From contig NC_135567.1 of assembly GCF_964340395.1 (NCBI RefSeq), positions 19,832,806 to 19,882,805 on the forward strand: a stretch of 50,000 nucleotides of DNA. Direction: 5' to 3'. Within the stretch, counting starts at the first letter, position 1; every line of letters begins with the position of its first letter. Source of the stretch: Glandiceps talaboti (taxonomy: Eukaryota > Hemichordata > Enteropneusta > Spengelidae). The notes beneath the pieces are model-generated. The model saw only the letters and a list, made by a program, of their open reading frames with translations, did not search any database and was not told the DNA's origin. This document shows, one piece after another, positions 1 to 16,628 of this stretch. A program made the translations under genes and the position numbers.

Positions 1-1559
1 ATGTATGTATGTCTCTACCTGTTTGTCAGTACTAGTCTGCTATCTCTGCTGAAATTTCCTCATTTCTGATTGACTGTATTGCACATGATAAGAAGACAAG
101 ATGAGACTTTCTTACCTGTAGCAGTATCAGTAGCAGTATCAGTAGCACTCTTTGTGGCTGCTATATTGGACAACAAACAAGATATAGATCAGCATATATA
201 GTAAATGATGCCAGTCAGTCTATTGGTTAGTAAATTAGTCAATCAGTCTAGTCCATTGGTCAGTCAGTTAGTCAGTCAGTCAGTCAGTCAGTCAGTCAGT
301 CAGTCAGTCTAGTCCATCGGTCAGTCAGTTAGTATACAGTCAGTCAGTCAGCCAGTCAGTCAGTCAGTCAGTCAGTCTAGTCTATCGGTCAGTCAGTATA
401 CAGTCAGTCAGTCAGCCAGTCAGTCAGTCAGTCTAGTTCATCCATCAGTCAGTCACGCAGTCAATGAATCCGTCAGTCAGTCAGTCAGTCAGTCACTCAC
501 TCACTCACTCACTCACTCACTCACTCACTCACTCACACTCACTTACTCGCTCACTTACACTCACCCACCAACACAAACATACATCACTCATTCACTCACT
601 CACTCACTCACTCACTCACTCACTCACTCCCTCACTCACTCACTCACTCAGTGAGTGAGTGAGTCATATAGTTACTTACTTACATATTTACTTAAAATTA
701 CTTGATAATTTCAGAATAATTGACTAACCTGCTGTAGTAGGTCCAGCCGCTGAAAAAAAAGTAATATGATTTTAAATATTAATTACATATATTTGGATAT
801 CATAACATAATTGACCTGTTGCCAATACAGAGATGTAGAGCGCCCCCTATCATTGTACATTGTAGTTTTGTAATTTAGGAGATGGACGTCATGTGACCGT
901 ATACTGGATTTGTTCTGGTATTGTGATGTTCAGTCTTTGTTTTGTAAATAACATAAAATTAAGCGGGTTAACCTGTCTTTCCATTGTTTAGTGATGAAAA
1001 TGCCATTTCAAATAGACAAATACTAAAAATAAAATAAGTGATGTCGTCTCACGCAATGTATCTTGGCACCGAAAAATCGACTATATAGTAAATTTTAAAT
1101 GAAGCTAACAGTTACAACCCGCGAAAAAGAGGGATCTAAATAAGAATCTGAAAACGAAGCTAACAAAGATGATTCATGATTCTCAATATGAATATGATTC
1201 TCAATATGAATATGAATATGAATATGAATGCGAATATGAATATGAATATGAATATGAATATGAATATGAATATGAATATGAATATGAATATGAATATGAA
1301 TATGAATATATAAAATGATAGAAAGTAATTTAGTAGTAGTACTCACTGGTTGCTTCACAGGTACTGAAGTATGCCAAACATAGGCCAAGAAGAAGGAATA
1401 ACACGGCGGTCCTTGGTGAGAAAAGAATTAATAAACATGCTTATAACAAACACGAGACATCTATGGGATAGGGTTGATTTCAACTAAATAAGTGGTTTAC
1501 ATACGGGGTCTAATCCAACTTTTATTTCTAACACTAGAACATGTAGAATGAACAAAATA

Positions 1560-1608
<49 letters not shown>

Positions 1609-2727
1609 AATAAAAGGGCGCCAAATGAAGAATGTTTCAGTGTATACCAAGGACACTACACTACATTACATTACAAATTATAGTCGCCCTTTTCGTACCG
1701 TCTGCATTGTTCACTTCAGACACCCTTTCTTCTTTAGCAAGGTTACGTACCTGAAGAAATAAACCTAATACAATGCCTACAGACAGCCAGACATACAGAC
1801 AGGGTGAATAGAACATTTGCATAACTTTGACCTAGAAGTTAATTAACGTGTGTCTGGCTTCTGCTTTTATCGTCAAAAGCGCATATCTTGGTGCAGACAA
1901 AGTCTATGATCTCACGTCTAGAACAGAAAGGCCAGCTTAATCCAGCGCGCGCCAGTAGTGTTGTATAATGTAGCGCGTGCAGTGGTAGCCACGTGCACGG
2001 TATCGACCATTTAATGAAATAATAGTGATTTCCCTCTTTTTTTTTATATTCTTGAACAATTGACTTCATTTTTCCAACAAAGTTTCTTTTTTACAGAATT
2101 TTCTCACAATCTGACACGTGGCACGTGGACGAGTGATGATGGATAAACGCGAGTAGTGTACACAGGTATAGTCTGGACGCCAACGTGGTTTAATGATACG
2201 ATACCGTATAGGAACTAGATTAACAGAGGTAAAACACAGTAAAAGTGGAAGACTTGGTGACGTGATAAACTTTCGTGTTGTTTTACATTCAGGGTAGCAT
2301 AATTTTAAATACCACGATACTTACGACTACTTACTCTAAGGCCAAATAAAACAAGTTGTTTGGTTCCGGTTACCTGACCCCACCTAGTTTTTCACGCCGA
2401 CCCTAAACTTATTTTTACATATTCGAGAGAGAGAAAATAAGAAAATCGCGGAAATTGTGAAGTCTCGCAAGAAACAGTGGACGCGGAAACTGACATCAAC
2501 CAATATAAAACTGTTCTTCCAATCTGTAATGGCTGTTGGATGAGAAGAAACCAATAAGACAGAGACCACGTGGAAAACAACGGAAAACATAATGTCGCCG
2601 TATTTTTGGTATCATCTACACACTTGGAAACATTTTGTGGGGTTTCTGGTGCCGAGCGAATCTCAACGTCGTGAAGGAATTACAAATTTTGTCTAAATAT
2701 TGACTGTGGTAGAAATACTCACCTCAT
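1..2727 (-). CDS. Gene B: paralogue of the small Thr-rich peptide gene, cut by the left edge
   Basis: Coding exons in order are 2727-2723, 1411-1347, 749-729 and 160-116; the rest lies outside the window. The joined reading frame gives 45 residues: a signal peptide starting MRTAVLFLLLGLCLAYF, then TCEAT, TAGPTTA and AATKSATDTATDTAT. Exon 1 again holds only ATGAG before its donor and the signal exon is again 65 nt. Relative to gene A the signal is well conserved while the Thr-rich part is not, as expected for a fast-evolving mucin-like segment. The C-terminal exon should lie beyond position 1. Confidence 0.75.
116..160 (-). CDS. Gene B exon 4, ATDT-repeat micro-exon
   Basis: A 45-nt exon with acceptor tgtccaatatag and donor gtaag, phase 1-1. 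It encodes AATKSATDTATDTAT. The coding sequence is itself a short tandem repeat (GCTACTGATACT twice), a likely source of length variation. Confidence 0.6.
233..660. repeat. CAGT and ACTC tetranucleotide arrays
   Basis: A mixed GTCA array (about 233-490) passes into a CACT array (about 490-660). It lies in gene B intron 3. The short reading frame through it (SLTHSLTH) is a repeat artefact. Confidence 0.9.
729..749 (-). CDS. Gene B exon 3, 21-nt micro-exon
   Basis: Acceptor tactttttttcag, donor gttagt, phase 1-1. It encodes TAGPTTA. It is small enough to be missed by gene finders; support comes from matching phase on both sides and from its composition. Confidence 0.6.
1195..1311. repeat. TATGAA hexanucleotide array
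   Basis: About 18 units of atatga/tatgaa with a few variants at the left end, in gene B intron 2. The opposite strand reads HIHIHI. Confidence 0.9.
1347..1411 (-). CDS. Gene B exon 2, signal-peptide exon
   Basis: A 65-nt exon with acceptor tttctcaccaag and donor gtgagt. It encodes the hydrophobic core AVLFLLLGLCLAYF and STCEAT. The intron sequence before the acceptor (about 22 bp, gagaaaagaattaataaa on the plus strand) is also the same as in gene A, so the duplication is fairly recent. Confidence 0.8.
1563..1607. repeat. CT dinucleotide array
   Basis: About 22 uninterrupted CT units in gene B intron 1. Confidence 0.9.
2338..2590 (-). mobile_element. MITE family W, truncated copy
   Basis: It starts with the family's terminal sequence (ggccaaataaaa, then ttgtttggttccggttacc) and matches the copies at 30767, 31463 and 48339 in inverted orientation, including the 'acattcgagagagag' core. 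It stops after 'ggaaaac', so the other terminal repeat is missing. It lies in gene B intron 1. Confidence 0.7.
2723..2727 (-). CDS. Gene B exon 1, coding part
   Basis: ATG plus AG, then donor gtgagt. Arg2 is completed by the first base of exon 2 (AG|G). The context before ATG is atcaac, with A at -3. The sequence upstream matches gene A. Confidence 0.7.
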
Positions 2728-2798
2728 GTTGATCTGTACAGTTGTTTGGATTTCGTCAATCACGAACAGACAGTGAAGTTATCATCTTACACACACGT

Positions 2799-2887
2799 CT
2801 TATATTTCTAGACGCCGCAACATGCTTCAATCTGATTGGATTACGTTTCGTCATGAAGCGTTATGATTGGTTTGCATATTAATGAGA
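2799..2887 (-). promoter_or_regulatory. Gene B core promoter
   Basis: A TATA-like AAATATAAG (2807-2799) lies 72 bp before the ATG. A CCAAT box sits in 2840-2827, and a combined octamer-like and CCAAT block at 2887-2864. Order and spacing match gene A. Confidence 0.6.
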
Positions 2888-3230
2888 CACTCTTATTTTA
2901 ATTTCAACATTGGATACCGTTGCCAACACGACATTGTTACTGGCAAATACTCATTAACAAGATATTCCCTTCAAGATGATATTTTCACCAAACGTTTACA
3001 ATAGAGGCGAGGTTAACGAACTCACGACGTCAAAAAAGTGGACGGATGTCGGGTTCTTGTTGCCAGGCGACGCGGATGTCTGTTTCTTGTTGAAATGTCA
3101 GGCGATGTGACATAATCGTCCTTAAATTCATATATGAAATATTCTGGCAAAATGCCAATGGAACGTTGATACAGGAAAACCTTGCAATGACATTAAAAAG
3201 TACTAAAGTCACCGAGATTTTAGATTAAGG
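2888..3230. promoter_or_regulatory. Upstream flank of gene B
   Basis: Patchy identity to the flank of gene A, including an 'aatttc-acattgg' block near 2900 and 'ttctggcaaaatgccaat' near 3152. From about 3230 to 3778 I see no further gene-like or conserved structure. Confidence 0.4.
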
Positions 3231-3774
3231 CCCTTTTAAATTTGAAATAAAAAAAAAATTGTTAAAGATATAATCATTCGATTGCGACTCACAAATATGA
3301 AATACAAGCTCTTAGGGGCGGGGGCAACAATCGTACGTTGTATAATGTGTTATTGACGTTCCAGCCCAATCCGGGGGGGGGTGTCTATAATGGGGTTTAG
3401 ATTTGGTCTTAAAAGAGACTTCTTCCATTTAATTACAATTTTAGACCAAATAATACCAAACAATTATATTGGCCCTCAAGTCGTTCTCAACCGTGTACTC
3501 CAAATCAATCGTAAACTCCCTTTCGTTGCAAGCAAGCATTTGCTCCGTGAACACATAATCATATTGGGTACGAGTATGATTCACCATGTACATCACAAGG
3601 AATGCGACATGTCTGTTTTCCTTCTCGCAATACCCGGTGAATTGACGCATGTGCAGTATGCACTGACTCATAGTTGCTAGCCTCATCTTATGTAACGAAT
3701 TTCTTATCAATTTGCCTCATATATCTCGGCCTTTAAAGTGTGGAGTTTCTTATTGGTTTCTGCGAGACTGTGAT

Positions 3775-4262
<488 letters not shown>

Positions 4263-7079
4263 AGAGAACAGAACAGTAATCTGAAATGCGCTGTAATGTA
4301 ATATAAAAATAATTATATCTGAATTTACACCTTAAACTTATTGATATTTAACATAATGTTATAAATAAAAATCACAGAAATCTAATACAAAAACTCGCTG
4401 AGTCATATAACGTTGGGTTTGATGGACAATGTCTTCAATTGCATTGTGTAATAGATGCAGACTACGGTGGGAAAGTGAAATGTCCCTTTGTTTGATTTCT
4501 TTCTTTTCAAATTGTCGTGTAAGAACGAATCCAGGGACCAAGGATACTAACTGTCACCAACAACACTTGCATGTCTTAACCAGTGTTTTTAATGTGTTAA
4601 GGGCGGTATTACAAAGTAGGTAAAGTCTATCTGATTTCCCCGTCCATTTTATCAGGGTTTCCCTACCAGAGTTCGTAAAATCTACCTGAGTTTTCCAGGA
4701 AAATATATATCAACAATCACATACAGACAGACAAGAACGACAAGAACGACAAGGGTAGATTCGAATACTCCTCAGCGATGAGATACAGTAAACTATTTCA
4801 GAGTTGCAGACGGCAAATAAGATACAGTAAACTATTTCAGAGTTGCACACTTTACTGCAGACGACAGATGAGATACCATGAACTATTTTAGAGTTGCAGA
4901 CGACAGATGAGATACAGTAAACTATTTCAGAGTTACACGGGTTAGTTAGTCACATGGCGGTCAATGACCTTCCCCGTTTGTTTGCAGATAACAATTCTCC
5001 AAGGTTTGGACGGTTTGATATCCGCATACACACTGTAAGAACTAGAGTTGCCATAATAACGTTATAATAGATGTCCCCAGTCCAAACATTAGCTATGTAA
5101 AAGACTCAAGGTTTTTGTAATTTGTTTTGTCTAAGATGTGTTTTGGTCTGCAAACTTTTTCTAATTCAGGAATACAACGAACGCCAGCCATAGTTATGAT
5201 TAGAGAAAACTTCTGCCATTAGCTTTCCTTCCACACTACTCCACATTATTCCCAGATCGGTCAATTTTTTTTTGATAAAGTGTTGAAACCAAAAATATGG
5301 AACACTGTAGACAAATTAAGTACATTTTGAGGGTGGATTTATATTATTCCGGCGTGGAGTAGCTCACCCTCAGGGGTACTCACCCCTATTCAGACTTCTG
5401 TTCATAACTGGTTAAATCTAAACTGTAATCTTGAGGTCAAACTAATAGGTCTAGAGGTAATATTTATAACTTTTAACTTTTTAATTTGTCCTTGTTGTGG
5501 CTTCCCTTTATTAGAATAATGCCGGAAGTTCGAGCTTGTAGATTTTTCTTCTATGGCCTCGCTCGTGTGGCTAATGATGACGTCAGATTTTTACGTATGC
5601 AGCTAACACAGCCTGTAACATTTCTATTTATCAAAAATCCACAATAAATACCCCCATTTTTAGACTCTCTTACAGCTTAGCAACTTTCACTAAATTTGTC
5701 TTACCGGGGTAATTTATCAGTTTGACCATGGCATACATCTCACTGATCCTGTAGTGCATACATGGTTTGACCAGAGACCCTTTCGACCATTTGGTGTGCG
5801 AGGCCAGTTAAAGCCTGCCCTCAACGGTTACTTACGACTATCCATATTGGCGAAAACCCACTCACTGTACTGCTGTAAAAGTAGCGAGGACTGTTAGGGC
5901 GGCCCTTTTTATTTTTCTGTTTCTCATCTCCCGACCGACCCTAATTTGCAGCTCCGACATCAGAAAAAAAACACCTTTTTTTTTATTTCCGACCGACTCG
6001 ACCCCTGAGTTCAACACAACAAGACTGTAAGGTTCGAACGAACATCAAACGTTCCTCGTGGCGTCTTAGACCAGTACGTGTTCTGAGTCTGCCAAGGCCA
6101 CGACCTTGCGACATTGGCCCCCTAAAATTACAAATGACGCAATAATTTTCCCACCTTGCGTCGCTTTGGCACATTCATTTTACGGCAGACATCAAAATTA
6201 TCTAAGTCCAGGGCCAGGCGCTGATGTCAATCCCACAAGAAGTATACTGACTCCGTAAGGGAAAGTTTTGTTGACATCATATAAGATACAGGATGACAGG
6301 ACAGAGAATAGAACTGAAAAAAAGACAGATTTTTTTCCTTGCCCCATTTTTTTTATTTCGCCCGCCCGCCCCGCCTGACTTTTCCACTGGAGATGAGAAA
6401 CAAAAAAAAAGTCACCCTGCTCGTGACTATCGTCACTTTGAAAGGCGCAAGGAAGTGCGCCCCAAGCGGCAAAGCCGCGAAAAGTGAGGGACTTAAAATC
6501 CAACTACGGCGCCAACTACGGGGATTTAGAGAGAGAGCATCCAAAATATACATATGAAGGTTGGAAGCACATTTTCTCACATTTTCTCACATTTTTCATT
6601 GGAATCCACCGTCACCGTCAATTTCAGGTCGAACTACTCAATTCAGGGATAATGGTTTCTGAACTCTGTCAACTGAAAAGAATGTAGTCTCAGTTACCCA
6701 GACTCCACTGCGGCCTCTGACTTCCGCCACACTAAGTGAAACGTGAGACAATAGTGGTCATTAGCGGTGAGTATGGGTACTAAGTGATGACTGTCTTAGA
6801 TACAGTCCGATAATTATTAATACCGTACCAGTCTTGTGGCGCTACTTCAACATCATTTGAGTCATTTATATAGAATTATTCATTTTTTGCATTTTCACTT
6901 ATTTTTCCGGCTAGATTGAGCGTATTGCAATTGGCAGGCTTTCATGTCTGAAAACAGTCAATATTAAATGCTGTCAGGATGAGAATGAGGGGAGGGGGGA
7001 GGGGGGTATTCATGAAAGCTGCCAACGTTTGTCATGTTTTCGATTGAATTTAACTTGTACCACACTTTAACATTTGTAA
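4263..7079. other. Intergenic stretch without a recognisable gene
   Basis: No exon chain or conserved protein is visible. It holds about four copies of a roughly 39-bp repeat around 'gatacagtaaactatttcag' (4774-4937), poly-A/T-rich patches near 5960 and 6310-6410, and a G-rich run (6987-7006) with three G tracts that could form a quadruplex. Confidence 0.5.
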
Positions 7080-7245
<166 letters not shown>

Positions 7246-7384
7246 CTAGACTGCTAAGACACAGACACAGCAATGTAGGCGGACAAAGATATAGAGAGAC
7301 AGACTGACACATTCCATTAGCCTAATCATTCATGCAGCGTGCAGCTATGTTCATTAAAGGAAAATAACCCATAATTATGTTATC

Positions 7385-7972
7385 AAATTATTATAACATT
7401 TATTAATGACCATTACCAGAATCTCAAACTCAATAACTGTTAGCTATAAATAAACCATTCACAAAAGGATCACAAACTTAAGTACATCAAAGAGGATGGA
7501 ATCATTTCATTTTACGAAGAAATTTTCTTCATTGCAGTAACCTTTGAACTTAACTAGCATGAAGGAGTCAGGTACAGATTCATTTGCCACATTAACTCGT
7601 CAACACCTGTGAGTGTTACCAAGGAAACGAGACTTCATCCACTAGTACCGTCATAATCTCATAATAGTTACCACGGTTATAAAGAACAGTTATTGTCAGA
7701 TTTACTGGGGGGCAATGCCAGGCCAATTGGAGAACAGTTTTTCTGTTCCTCAATAGGGGAAAAGAACAATGCATAAGCAGTTCTTCACGAAGCCCCTTAG
7801 TTACACTAAGTAATACTCCTAAAGATTTCTGACTGTTGACTTTGACAACATATGTGATGAGAAATCTTGCAGTGTTTCCAAATTCAGGATAATGAAGAGT
7901 AACATAAGGGGTCTTAATACTACGAATCGGAGACTAGTAATTTCAAGATCCTGTTGTCACTGTTCCTTTATA
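7385..7972 (-). other. Candidate spliced 3' UTR exon of gene A
   Basis: After the donor that follows the gene A stop, the best downstream acceptor I see on this strand is cattccttcttcag with the exon starting at 7972. It runs through non-coding sequence to an AATAAA at 7404-7399. Nothing else confirms it; other acceptors are possible. Confidence 0.3.
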
Positions 7973-8483
7973 CTGAAGAAGGAATGCGAGCAGAATTGCA
8001 AATTGTATCTTCTACAATGCACGTTAATTTGGAGGAAATGTGATTGATGTTCAGATTGCAAGGTGTTACAAAACTAGTACATGTACTGATCATGTAGACA
8101 CACAGACAAACGTGACGTAGGATGACGTAAGAGTATATGCTACATAGCTTACTGATTATTAATACAACATAGTTTTAAGTGAACTGAAACCACTCATAGC
8201 AAATTCATCAGGAGTTCGTCAAGAATGATATAAGTGAGTAAAATATTCATTTTAAAGTCTTTGATGTATCCTCTGATGTCGTACAATCTCTTTTTGTCGT
8301 GCAGCTCTGCAAGCAGCCATATTATTGCATTACTCGAAGTCAGTGAGAAAGCATGTCGTCAAATCCAATGTGAATCTCCAGAGAGTGTATATCAGATTCG
8401 ATGTCGTCTGTTGTTTCCTAAGATATAAAAATAAAGCAAAAAGGAGTAATTAAAGTTTGAAACATCTTTTCTTTTGATGAGGT

Positions 8484-8514
8484 CTCTCTCTCTCTTTCTC
8501 TTTCTCTCTCTCTT

Positions 8515-8571
<57 letters not shown>

Positions 8572-8573
8572 GC
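8484..8573. repeat. CT and CA arrays
   Basis: An interrupted CT array followed by a CA array, just downstream of gene A exon 6. Confidence 0.9.
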
Positions 8574-8639
8574 ATGAGTGGGCAGTTGGATGGATGGAAG
8601 TTAAAGCTTGTTCTATGACTAGTATCAGACACTTACCTC

Positions 8640-13354
<4,715 letters not shown>

Positions 13355-13421
13355 CTTTGCAGTTCTTTAGGATTTCGTCAACTACGAGCAGACAGTGGAG
13401 TTATCCCCTTGCAAACAGTGG

Positions 13422-13522
13422 CTTATATTTCCAGTTTACTGGCCGCATGCCACAAGATTGTTCAATCTGATTGGATGACGTCTGGTAATGCAGCGTCGTG
13501 ATTGGTTTGCATATTAATGAGA
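13422..13522 (-). promoter_or_regulatory. Gene A core promoter: TATA-like box, two CCAAT boxes, octamer-like site
   Basis: On the minus strand, TCTCATTAATATGCAAACC followed by AATCA (13522-13499) holds a POU/octamer-like ATGCAAA and a CCAAT box. TCCAATCAGATTGA (13475-13462) holds a second CCAAT box. AAATATAAG (13430-13422) is TATA-like, 68 bp before the ATG. All three blocks recur in the paralogue at 2887-2864, 2840-2827 and 2807-2799, with the same 37-bp step between the first two. Confidence 0.6.
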
Positions 13523-13790
13523 AAATCATATTTTAATTTCCACGTTGGTTACCGTTCCCTTGACGACAATGTTTTTGGCAAACACGTCAAAACAATCTTT
13601 CCCTATACCATGCGTCGACGATAAAAAAAAAAAGTTCAATGTAGTTGAATGGTGACCAACCCATCGTCAACATAAATTTAAAAGCGCGCTTTTTTGTTGC
13701 CAGGCGAGATGACGAAACCCAACTTCACTATGCATCTTTCATATACAAACTTGTCTGGCAAAGTGCCAATCAAATTTAACCTCACAATAT
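13523..13790. promoter_or_regulatory. Upstream region of gene A conserved with gene B
   Basis: Shorter patches of identity to 2888-3190 continue beyond the promoter, including a run around 'aatttc-ac-ttgg-taccgtt', 'ttgttgccaggcga' and 'tctggcaaa-tgccaat'. This sets the far end of the duplicated gene unit at about 400 bp upstream of the ATG. Confidence 0.45.
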
Positions 13791-14859
13791 TTCTCTAAGG
13801 TGAAGGATTTTTGCAATTTCGAACGCCCCGGAATTTCAAAATTCTGGTTCAAAAGCGATGGCAACAATGAAAGGAACAAAAATCGACAAAAAAAATAATC
13901 CAACTGTTTGTGACGACGCGCTGTGTTCATTAATTTTACCATCTGCTCTTACCTATTCAGAGCAGTTTTCAATGAGTCAAATAATATACGTTTCAATCAG
14001 TCAGAGCTTTTTTTTCGTTGCATTTGTTGCAAGTTTAGGCAAAATCATCATCATTTGGGTTATGAGCACAAAGTTCGTGGTTTGTGAATTGTTCGTGTGC
14101 TTGTCACAACCTGGTCGGCGCCTTGTGTTTTGTATTCAGTGACGAAGTCGGCTGAGGTTAGACCCCAGGCGATCGACTAAAGTCGGCGAAGGTTAGGCAA
14201 ACTGAAAGTCATTGCCATATATATGTACAAGGTCGTATAATGACAGCCTGTCCGTGCACTTTCTAAAAGCACCCGTACACTTTCTAAAACCAGATACCGT
14301 ACACTTTCTAATACCACGTTCTAAAACCAGATCGGAGATTATTTTACAGAACAAATTTTGGCAACGTCCTTACGGTATTTGTGAAAAAGTCGTAAAAATG
14401 TTCTCATGCTTTCGATCGACCATCAGGCCAAAATGTTCACATTTTATAAGTTTTGACAAAGCCATCATTATAACGTTGTGAGAATGTATTTTATAGTCAG
14501 TGGAATGTTCGTTAATTTTGTATCATCAGTCGGCGGAATGTTTTTGATAGCGACAGTTTTGACGACGTCATTGTAGTATCCATGAGAATGAATCGTACAG
14601 TCATTGAAATCATATATTGGTATGTAATCTCCACATCTACAGAGAACCTCCACTGGACTCTGTTCTCTTTGTTAAGAGTACAATGCCAAGTTAGAAGGAT
14701 CCTAATGAAAGGTCTAGGTAATTTACACATCTATCACCTTACGATTCAGTCTTCCAAATAATGTAAGGGTGAGTTAGTACAAGGACAGGCACAAAAACTG
14801 CCTTTGTACTGATTTCAAAAACAACAAGTGGTATGCATTGACAGTGTACACGATGGATG
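13791..14859. other. Stretch without a recognisable gene
   Basis: Short open frames exist on both strands (for example 13858-14142 +) but show no conserved domain, splice chain or codon pattern. A small repeat 'cgtacactttctaa' occurs three times near 14250-14310. Confidence 0.4.
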
Positions 14860-15420
14860 AGGCTGCTTCCAAACCAAACGAATTTGACCGAAATCATCTC
14901 TCCCAGCTGGTCCATGTAAATGAAAACAAGAATCATATCTCGCTGGTCCATATTATATAGGGTGGATAGGATGCTTCGATATCAACAAATGTTGACCGAA
15001 AATTCCCTTAGCTTGGCAATGGACTATACAAGATGAACGCTTCGAAATCAATGAATGCTGACCGAAAATTCCCTTAGCTTGGCAATGGACTATACAAGAT
15101 GAACGCTTCGAAATCAATGAATGCTGACCGAAAATCGCCTCTAGCTAGTTGGCCCATGGTAAACCAAAATGAAATCACCTCTCACCCATAGCCCATCCGT
15201 CGTATATATACAATGGACGGGAATCAATGAATGTTGACCGAAAATCGCCTCTATCTGGCCAATCGTAAGTTAAAATGTAATCACATCTCCCTAGTCCATG
15301 GCCCAACCATCGTATATATACACGTACGGGATTGCTTCGAAATTAACGAATTGTGACCGAAATCGGCTCTAATGTGACTCTAGTTGGCCCATGGTAAAGT
15401 TTAGGCCTAATAAATGATAA
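14860..15420. repeat. Decayed tandem repeat, about 66-bp unit
   Basis: Two nearly identical 66-bp units (about 14973-15138: cttcgaaatcaatgaatgct, gaccgaaaat, ttagcttggcaatgg) are flanked on both sides by diverged units that keep 'gaccgaaa' and 'ggcccatgg'. Confidence 0.7.
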
Positions 15421-16461
15421 AATGAAAGTTTCGCTGATTTGAATTACCGAGTTAATTAAGGCCGAACGTGTGGATCTTCGTCGCATTAATTACACCTTTA
15501 TGTTCCAAGCAACAAATTCAATTCTGAATCAGACGTATTTTTTTTTGACCGCGGGATAATGCCAAATAACATAAAACGTGTCTTTTTCTATAATCCGACC
15601 GATTCTAGTGTAAGCCACCGACCCGAAACATTTGTTAAACATTCAAAACCAAAAGATAAGAAATTCTTTGTCTTCTTGACCTTCATGCACGTCTGTTTTT
15701 CTTTGCAAAGTCCGAAAGAAAATAAAAAGTAAAACAAAACATTGGAACTTATATACTTTATTGACCGTCGTAGAGTTGGAAAAAGTCTCTCTCCAACATC
15801 TACAGTACAATTAACTCGATAAAACAATTGTGTTTAGGTGTTATTTTTATGACTATTTTGTTCACAGTACAGTGTATGTATTTATAGCGACATGCCCAAC
15901 AACTTTTCTTTAATCGATTTATTACTTTTCTCTTTGTTCGCATCGTGGTAGAACCACTAGTAAGTCGTAAAACAGTAATAAATAAGTCGTAAAACCACTA
16001 GTATGTCGTAAAACAGTAATGAATAAATCGCAAAACAGAAATGAATAAGTCGTAAAACCTCTAGTAAGTCGTAAAGCCACTAGTAAGAATGTTTCTTCAT
16101 AACAACTTGGTGTTTTGCTAGTACGGTAAATGAGAAAGTTTGCACGGTGTGACGTCACATGGTTCTGAACTATTATATGAACGGCTCAAATCAAATCATG
16201 AAGTGGAAATATCTGCTTACCCTTAGCTAGCTTCTATCATTACGTATAGCCTTTTTATTCGTGAGTTCATGTTAGGGGGTGAGTGAGCACGTAAAGTTGT
16301 CAGGTACGTTATCTCTCTCGTCGCATGGTTGAGTTCAAGATGAAAGGCCTGACTCTATACGAGTCGATCCCAGCATACATGGTGTGTGCGCATGCGTTAG
16401 ACTGGTCGATCCCAGTATATATATGGTTTGTGATTTTAAACTAAGAATGATAGTGGTAATA
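15421..16461. other. Stretch without a recognisable gene
   Basis: AT-rich sequence. Short repeats of 'agtcgtaaaac' and 'ccactagta' occur at about 15950-16090. A TGACGTCA palindrome sits at about 16149. Confidence 0.4.
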
Positions 16462-16535
16462 GCACTCTATACTTATTTATTTATTTGTATATTTGTGAAC
16501 TGAGTTGTAACTCTCCTCTCTGAGGAGGAATAAAG

Positions 16536-16580
<45 letters not shown>

Positions 16581-16582
16581 CT
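16462..16582 (+). mobile_element. Retroposon-like 3' tail with CAA array, copy 2
   Basis: Matches 9964-10112 through 'tttatttatttgtatatttg', 'gagttgtaactc' and 'gaggaggaataaagaaac', then about 12 CAA units. It directly precedes a GACT array and the 40-bp minisatellite. Confidence 0.5.
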
Positions 16583-16628
16583 CACTCACTCACGCACGCA
16601 CTGACTGACTGACTGACTGACTGACTGA

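Noticed and set aside
19-48. Possible fifth exon of gene B, 30 nt between an acceptor and a donor
   Set aside because: Length is divisible by three, but in phase 1 it contains TAG and TGA, so it is either unused or a decayed exon.
6198-6580. Overlapping short frames on both strands near 6.2-6.6 kb
   Set aside because: Mutual overlap on both strands, low-complexity A/T runs and no domain or splice support.
13858-14142. 94-codon frame upstream of gene A, possible divergent gene
   Set aside because: No recognisable domain, poor start context and no partner exons; probably chance in AT-rich DNA.
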